Below are positions 59,307-64,000 of a stretch of 64,000 nt of DNA, one piece after another. The stretch lies in assembly GCA_019638845.1 (NCBI GenBank), contig JAHBSZ010000002.1:186001-250000 (forward strand). Reading direction: 5' to 3'. A model generated the notes under the pieces. That model was not told the origin of the DNA. It was given only the letters and a program-made list of their open reading frames with translations, and did no database searches. Both the position numbers and the translations under genes were made by a program. This stretch comes from Salinibacterium sp. GTDB lineage: Bacteria; Actinomycetota; Actinomycetes; Actinomycetales; Microbacteriaceae. Within the stretch, counting starts at the first letter, position 1, and each line of letters begins with the position of its first letter.

Positions 59307-60434
59307 TCAGTCGGTCGGTCCGCCTCGGGCGGCGATCCGCCGGGAGTACTCAACGGCGGCCGCGGCACCAGCGACCCGCAACCACCGGTCGGGGTCTGCC
59401 ATCGCAGCGGCGGTCGAGCCTGACAGCCCGACAAGTGATTGCGTCCATCGGTCGGAATGAAGGTCGACCTGACCCGCGACCACGTGGGCCACGATGCCGC
59501 GCGCGCGTGCACGCTCCAACACATTCCCCACGACCTTTCCCGTGAGGGACTGCGCGTCGAACCGCCCCTCTCCCGTGATAAGCACGTCGGCCGCATCGAG
59601 CGCCGGATCAAGTCCGGACAATGTCGCCACGTATTCCGCCCCGGAAACTATCCGGGCGCCCCAGAACTCCGCGAATCCAAACGCGGTGCCGCCCGCGGCC
59701 CCAACGCCGGGCGTCGCGGGGTCGCCGCCGGTGACATCACACAACCTGGCCAGCGCACTGTCGAGCAGGCGCACCTCGTGCGAGCTCGCTCCCTTCTGCG
59801 GCCCGAATACCGCTGCGGCTCCTGCCGGCCCCAGGAGGGGCGCCGTGACATCCGTCAGAAGCGTCACCCCGCCTGCGGGCGGCCGGATGAGCGCAGAAGC
59901 GTCGATGCGAGCTAGCCGGGACAACGCGCCCCCGCCGTCGGGAAGTTCGTTGTCCCCGGCATCGAGCAGGCGGAGACCCAGCGCGGAGAGCGCGCCCATC
60001 CCACCGTCCGTGCTGGCCGACCCACCCAACGCAATGACGAGGGATCGGGCGCCCGACGCGAGCGCGGCGGCGATCACCTCGCCCAGCCCGCGGGAGGTCG
60101 CATGCATCGGGTCGAGATTGCGCATCAGTGCCAGCCCGCTGGTCACGGCGAACTCGACTACGGCGATGCCCTGCGGCAGTACGAGCCATTCCGCATTCGC
60201 CGGACGGCGATCGGGACCGGTTACCGTTCCTGCTGAGCGCCGCACAGCACCACGCACCGAACGCTCGACGGCGTCCAACGTGCCTTCCCCGCCATCGGCC
60301 TGGGGCAAGAGGATCACCGTGTCCTCCGGGCGTTCGGATCGCCAACCCGCACTGATTGCGTCGGCAACCTCAGGAGCCGAAAGGGAGCCTTTGAACGAAT
60401 CCGGGGCGACAACGACCGTGCAAGACTCCTTCAT
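59307..60434 (-). CDS. glycerate 2-kinase family (GarK/GlxK type)
   Basis: A 375-residue glycerate kinase. It begins VVVAPDSFKGSLSA with the first signature, has LPQADGGEGTLDAV, ALGGSASTDGGMGALSALG and TGEGRFDAQSLTGKVVGNV, all hallmarks of the GarK family. ATG 60434 lies six bases behind TACGCT. Glycerate kinase ends the glyoxylate/tartronate semialdehyde route used in allantoin and glycolate breakdown, but glyoxylate carboligase is not in the window, so that link is an inference. Confidence 0.92.
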   Translation of the reverse strand: MKESCTVVVAPDSFKGSLSAPEVADAISAGWRSERPEDTVILLPQADGGEGTLDAVERSVRGAVRRSAGTVTGPDRRPANAEWLVLPQGIAVVEFAVTSGLALMRNLDPMHATSRGLGEVIAAALASGARSLVIALGGSASTDGGMGALSALGLRLLDAGDNELPDGGGALSRLARIDASALIRPPAGGVTLLTDVTAPLLGPAGAAAVFGPQKGASSHEVRLLDSALARLCDVTGGDPATPGVGAAGGTAFGFAEFWGARIVSGAEYVATLSGLDPALDAADVLITGEGRFDAQSLTGKVVGNVLERARARGIVAHVVAGQVDLHSDRWTQSLVGLSGSTAAAMADPDRWLRVAGAAAAVEYSRRIAARGGPTD

Positions 60435-60440
60435 TTTGCT

Positions 60441-60446
60441 AGCGTA
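60441..60446 (-). promoter_or_regulatory. -10 box of leaderless glycerate kinase transcript
   Basis: TACGCT on the minus strand, AGCAAA, then ATG at 60434. Confidence 0.45.
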
Positions 60447-60494
60447 TGGCCAATTTTCGGGTCTGCGGCTCACGGGCCGCGAGACTCGCCTGAC

Positions 60495-61010
60495 ATGTGC
60501 ATCTCTGCAACAATTGTGTGCATGCAGACTTCTGGGCGGCATGAGGACGAGATCGCGGGTGTCGACACCAGTGAGGGACGACACCCGCAGCAGCAGACCG
60601 ACGATCCGGTTTCCGCGGCCCTCACGGCGTCACATGCCCTGGATGACGTCATCAGTCGTTCGGTCGCGGACATCCTCGACATCGTGAGCCTGCCGCAATA
60701 CCGCGCGATGGTGGCCTTGGCGCCGCAGCCGCTACTGCGGAGTGAACTCGGCGCACGCTTGGGAAGTGGCGATGCGCGCCTCGAGGCAATCGTGACGGCG
60801 CTCGCCGACGAAGGATGGGTCGAGCTCCGCGAGGGCGGGATCATCGCCCTCTCCGCGCACGGCGTGCAGCTCGTCGCACATGTCGATGCTCGGCGGTCTG
60901 CCGAGCTCTCCGGAATTCTTGAAGCGCTCCCTCGGGCCGATCGCCGTGCGGTTGCCAGCGCATTCACACTCTTCGCGACGGCTGCGGCAACTCAGGACGA
61001 AGCATCGTAA
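60495..61010 (+). CDS. MarR-like regulator with reduced wing
   Basis: A 171-residue protein (162 if the second ATG at 60522 is used). The middle (about 55-135) follows the MarR fold in step with its downstream neighbour: SLPQYRAMVALAPQPLLRSELGARLGSGDARLEAIVTAL. The wing is short (DEGWVELREGGIIALSAHG) and lacks the basic DxR motif seen in normal MarR proteins. The end SAFTLFATAAATQ matches the neighbour closely, so the two arose by duplication. DNA binding may be weak, or may need the partner. Confidence 0.72.
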   Translation: MCISATIVCMQTSGRHEDEIAGVDTSEGRHPQQQTDDPVSAALTASHALDDVISRSVADILDIVSLPQYRAMVALAPQPLLRSELGARLGSGDARLEAIVTALADEGWVELREGGIIALSAHGVQLVAHVDARRSAELSGILEALPRADRRAVASAFTLFATAAATQDEAS

Positions 61011-61051
61011 CATTTGCACGAGCGCACCTTTCATCAGCAATCGGGGGAACC

Positions 61052-61534
61052 ATGGATACCGCGGAGATTCAGCTACCAAGGCCTGCGGCCAGCCAAGACC
61101 CGACTCTCGTGGCGTCCAGGGCCCTACTGGGGGTCGTCGCCCGGTCCCTAGCCGAAGCGCTCGAGATGGTCACGCTCCCCCAGTTTCGCGTCATGGTGAT
61201 TCTCTCCTCGACGGGACCGTTGCGCATGGGAGCGCTCGCGGCCCGAGCCCACACCGTCCCCTCGACGTTCAGCAGATCGATCGACCGGATGGTAGCGGGC
61301 GGTTGGGTCCGGCGTCGCGAAAGCCCGGACAGTCGACGGGAGATCCTGATTGAGCTCACCACGTCCGGTCAGCACCTTGTGGATCACGTGACGGAACGTC
61401 GCCGCGCAGAAATCGCAGCGATTCTCGCGCGGCTTTCGCCCGCAGCTCAGGCTCAGGTCGGTTCGGCATTTGCGCTATTCGCGGAAGCCGCGGGTGAACC
61501 TCTTGCCGAGGACTTGCTCTCCCTCGGAATCTAA
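61052..61534 (+). CDS. MarR-family transcriptional regulator
   Basis: A 160-residue winged-helix regulator. Recognition helix in RAHTVPSTFSRSIDRMVAGGWV, followed by a complete wing RRRESPDSRREILIELTTSG with the usual DxRR motif. The flanking helices form the dimer. It lies 42 bases after its paralogue and 100 bases before nhaA, all on the plus strand. It may regulate itself, the paralogue and nhaA. Confidence 0.87.
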   Translation: MDTAEIQLPRPAASQDPTLVASRALLGVVARSLAEALEMVTLPQFRVMVILSSTGPLRMGALAARAHTVPSTFSRSIDRMVAGGWVRRRESPDSRREILIELTTSGQHLVDHVTERRRAEIAAILARLSPAAQAQVGSAFALFAEAAGEPLAEDLLSLGI

Positions 61535-61634
61535 GACCGGACACCCGCGCCGGTAGTCTGTAGCTGGTGAGCCGGAAGTCACATCGGCCGGCAGGGATTG
61601 CTGCCCCCACGCCAGAAAAGTCCGGAAGGTCCCC

Positions 61635-62897
61635 ATGAGCCGCCCCCCTCGCCGATTGCCGCAGCCGCTGCATGAGATGTGGCACGGCATCCACCACACG
61701 CTGCAAAAGGATGCCATCGGTGGCGGGATGCTGCTCGGTGCGACGGTGCTTGCCCTCGTGCTGGCGAACACCGCAGCAGCACCGTTGTACGAAAGCGTCC
61801 GCGACTTCACCTTCGGCCCCGCGTCCTTACACCTCGACCTCAGTGTGGGGAAATGGGCATCCGACGGCCTGCTGGCCATTTTCTTCTTCGTGGTGGGCCT
61901 CGAGCTCAAGGAGGAGTTCGTCGTCGGAAAACTCCGACATGTCCGCACGGCGATCCTCCCGATCACCGCGGCCATCGGTGGCGTTGCGATCCCCGCGCTG
62001 ATCTACACCGCGATCAACTTCTCCGCAGGCGGGGCCGCGCTTCGCGGCTGGGCGATTCCCGCAGCGACGGACATCGCTTTTGCGGTCGCCGTACTCGCGG
62101 TCGTGGGCCGCAATCTGCCCACGGCGCTGCGGACCTTCCTGCTGACTCTCGCCGTTGTCGACGACCTGCTGGCGATCTCGATTATTGCGATCTTCTACAC
62201 GGACGAGCTGCAATGGGTTCCACTTCTCCTCGCCATCGTGCCGGTCGGCGTTTTCGCGTTCGCCGTGCGGCGCGGGGTCCGGAGTTTCTGGGTGCTCTTC
62301 CCCCTCGGAGCGATCACGTGGGCACTCGTACACGCTTCCGGCATTCACGCAACCGTCGCGGGAGTGCTTCTCGGATTCATGGTCCCGGTCATCGCCACCA
62401 CCCGCGCGCGGGTCACGATCGGCACGGATGACGACGGCACCCCGATCTACGAAGGCTTCGCCGCTCACTTCGCCGACCGGTGGAGTTCGGTGTCGACCGC
62501 GGTAGCGGTTCCGATCTTCGCCTTCTTCTCGGCGGGAGTTGCCCTCGGCGGTATCGCGGGCCTCTCCGAGTCGTTCCGTGACCCGATCGCCATCGGCATC
62601 ATCGGCGGCCTCGTTGTTGGCAAGGTTGTGGGCATCACCGGGACGACATTCCTCGTCACCCGTTTGCCAGGGCTAAGTCTCGACCCTGCACTGAAGTGGA
62701 TCGATCTGATCGGGATGGCCTTCATCGCGGGGGTCGGCTTCACTGTGTCGCTGCTCATCGGAGAGCTCTCATTCGGCGCGGGCAACGCGTCCGACGGGCA
62801 TGTGAAGGTCGGCGTTATCGCTGGCTCCTTGATTGCCGCGTCAATCGGGGCCATTATCCTCAGCATCCGTAACCGGGCATATCCGCCACACGACTAG
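61635..62897 (+). CDS. nhaA: Na+/H+ antiporter NhaA
   Basis: A 420-residue antiporter with 12 helices. FFFVVGLELKEEFVVGKL is the signature after helix 2, and AATDIAFAVAVLAVVG carries the aspartate of helix 4 while LAVVDDLLAI holds the pair of essential aspartates of helix 5. AAGGTCCCC is upstream of the ATG. Exports sodium and helps pH control. It is followed 22 bases later by a potassium transporter, so monovalent cation balance may be regulated as a unit. Confidence 0.93.
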   Translation: MSRPPRRLPQPLHEMWHGIHHTLQKDAIGGGMLLGATVLALVLANTAAAPLYESVRDFTFGPASLHLDLSVGKWASDGLLAIFFFVVGLELKEEFVVGKLRHVRTAILPITAAIGGVAIPALIYTAINFSAGGAALRGWAIPAATDIAFAVAVLAVVGRNLPTALRTFLLTLAVVDDLLAISIIAIFYTDELQWVPLLLAIVPVGVFAFAVRRGVRSFWVLFPLGAITWALVHASGIHATVAGVLLGFMVPVIATTRARVTIGTDDDGTPIYEGFAAHFADRWSSVSTAVAVPIFAFFSAGVALGGIAGLSESFRDPIAIGIIGGLVVGKVVGITGTTFLVTRLPGLSLDPALKWIDLIGMAFIAGVGFTVSLLIGELSFGAGNASDGHVKVGVIAGSLIAASIGAIILSIRNRAYPPHD

Positions 62898-62918
62898 CGA
62901 GGACGGAACTGACCCTAT

Positions 62919-64000
62919 GAGCCAACTCGGTCGATTTCCGGTGGGTGATCGCCTTTCGCGTCCTTCACATTTCTTCCGTGACGTCGCGCGACACTCACCC
63001 GCGCGCGCCGCCGCACTCGTGTTCGTCTTCGCCGCTGTCGTCTTCAGCGCCCTCCTCACACTTCCTCTCGCTGCCGCTGACGGGCGTCCCACACCCCTGA
63101 GCGACGCCATCTTCACGGGAGTGTCGGCCGTGACAGTGACGGGCCTCACCACCGTGGATACGGCGAGCCACTGGTCCCCGTTTGGTGAGATCATCATCCT
63201 CCTGGCAATCCAGACCGGTGGCCTCGGCATCGTCACGATCGCCCTATTGCTCGCCCGTGCCGTGACCCGCCACCTCGGCGTGCAGACCAAGGTCTTCGCT
63301 CAACAAGGAATGGGGACGTCAAAACTCGGCGAAGTCGGGACCCTGCTGAGAATCGTCGTGCTCACGACGCTCATCGTCGAAGGTGCCCTCTTCTTGGTGC
63401 TGCTCCCACCCTTCCTCTTTGTCGAGGACAAGTGGTGGGACGGCATCTGGAGCGCCCTGTTCTACGCAATCTCCGCGTTCAACAATGCCGGGTTCTCGAT
63501 TCATCCCGGTGGTCTTGCATCCCTCGACACGAACCTGTGGATCCTGGTCCCGATCGGGATCGGCGTGTTCATCGGTAGTTTCGGATTCCCTGTCTTCCTC
63601 ACCCTCATTCTTCACAAGTGGCATCGCAAGCGCTGGACCCTCCACACCAAGCTGACGCTGACCACGACAGTCCTGTTGCTGCTCGCCGGAACGATAGCGT
63701 GGGCAGCGCTCGAATGGAACAATCCCGCGACGGTCGGCGACGAATCCCCGCTGAACAAGGTGCTTCACGCCCTCTTCGCCTCGACGATGATGAGATCGGG
63801 AGGCTTCACGCTCACCGACACCGGCGCATCCCAATCCGCTACGTTGCTGGTTTCCGACGCGCTCATGTTCGTCGGGGGCGGATCGGCCTCGACTGCGGGC
63901 GGGATCAAAGTCACGACCCTCGCTGTACTGTTTCTGGCCATCATTGCCGAAGCGCGTGGTGACAAGGATGTTCGTGCCGCATTCCGCACCATCCCGAACG
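62919..64000 (+). CDS. TrkH/KtrB-family potassium transporter, C-terminus cut by window end
   Basis: Starts at ATG 62919, and the frame stays open to the last base (360 codons visible). The four pore loops of the family are seen in order: GVSAVTVTGLTTVD (about 68-81), ISAFNNAGFSIHP (about 190-202), STMMRSGGFTLTD (about 288-300) and GGGSASTAGGIKVTT (about 319-333). The length and loop style fit KtrB, which works with a KtrA subunit. NhaA lies just upstream on the same strand. Confidence 0.88.

Overview
The window looks like chromosomal DNA of a high-GC actinobacterium, most likely a member of the Microbacteriaceae. The evidence is the strong G/C bias at third codon positions, frequent GTG and TTG starts, many 4-base start/stop overlaps, apparent leaderless promoters (TANNNT six or seven bases before the start codon), and family types such as F420-type oxidoreductases, YhgE/Pip and Pr6Pr proteins. 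No rRNA, tRNA, CRISPR array, prophage or transposase was found. The window opens inside a methyltransferase gene (minus strand) and ends inside a TrkH-type potassium transporter gene (plus strand).

Layout. 0.2-10.4 kb is purine catabolism: allantoinase, an MFS carrier, uricase and guanine deaminase on the plus strand; OHCU decarboxylase and 5-hydroxyisourate hydrolase on the minus strand; a MocA-like nucleotidyltransferase; a TetR/glycosyltransferase pair; then a minus-strand set made of an HpxZ-amidase fusion, PucG aminotransferase and a SufU-like scaffold. 11.1-11.7 kb is a non-coding block of GC-rich repeats. 11.7-20.7 kb is molybdenum metabolism: modABC with a TOBE-HTH regulator, MoeB-rhodanese, a MoaC-MogA fusion, MoaE, MoaD, MoaA, then a molybdopterin oxidoreductase with its own flavin reductase. 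20.7-22.9 kb is a small-gene island with a 47-residue membrane peptide that has its own terminator, and a Doc toxin-antitoxin module. 22.9-26.9 kb holds an SDR, a MerR-controlled membrane protein, a deazaflavin oxidoreductase and membrane proteins. 27-32 kb is branched-chain amino acid synthesis in the order ilvD-ilvB-ilvN-ilvC. 33-38 kb has OtsA/OtsB trehalose synthesis, a TIM-barrel isomerase and CorA. 38-43 kb is a TetR-controlled MMPL plus YhgE/Pip envelope system. 43.7-50.5 kb is a gamma-glutamyl amine catabolism cluster, best read as ethanolamine use. 50.5-64 kb holds repeats around an orphan AbiEi-like gene, two crotonase-fold enzymes, an M23 peptidase with a long structured leader, several oxidoreductases, glycerate kinase, two MarR regulators, NhaA and TrkH.

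How it fits together. Guanine deaminase, uricase, the two urate-product enzymes and allantoinase carry purines from guanine (and from urate) to allantoate. PucG would convert ureidoglycine with glyoxylate to glycine and oxalurate, and the HpxZ-amidase fusion is a plausible next step. Xanthine dehydrogenase, which is needed between guanine deaminase and uricase, is a molybdenum-cytidine-cofactor enzyme. It is not in the window, but the MocA-like protein and the neighbouring molybdate and cofactor genes make sense beside such a pathway. In the 44-50 kb cluster, permease, glutamine-synthetase-like ligase, SDR dehydrogenase, aldehyde dehydrogenase and class-I amidotransferase hydrolase form a closed route from ethanolamine to glycine through gamma-glutamyl intermediates, without a microcompartment or an ammonia lyase.
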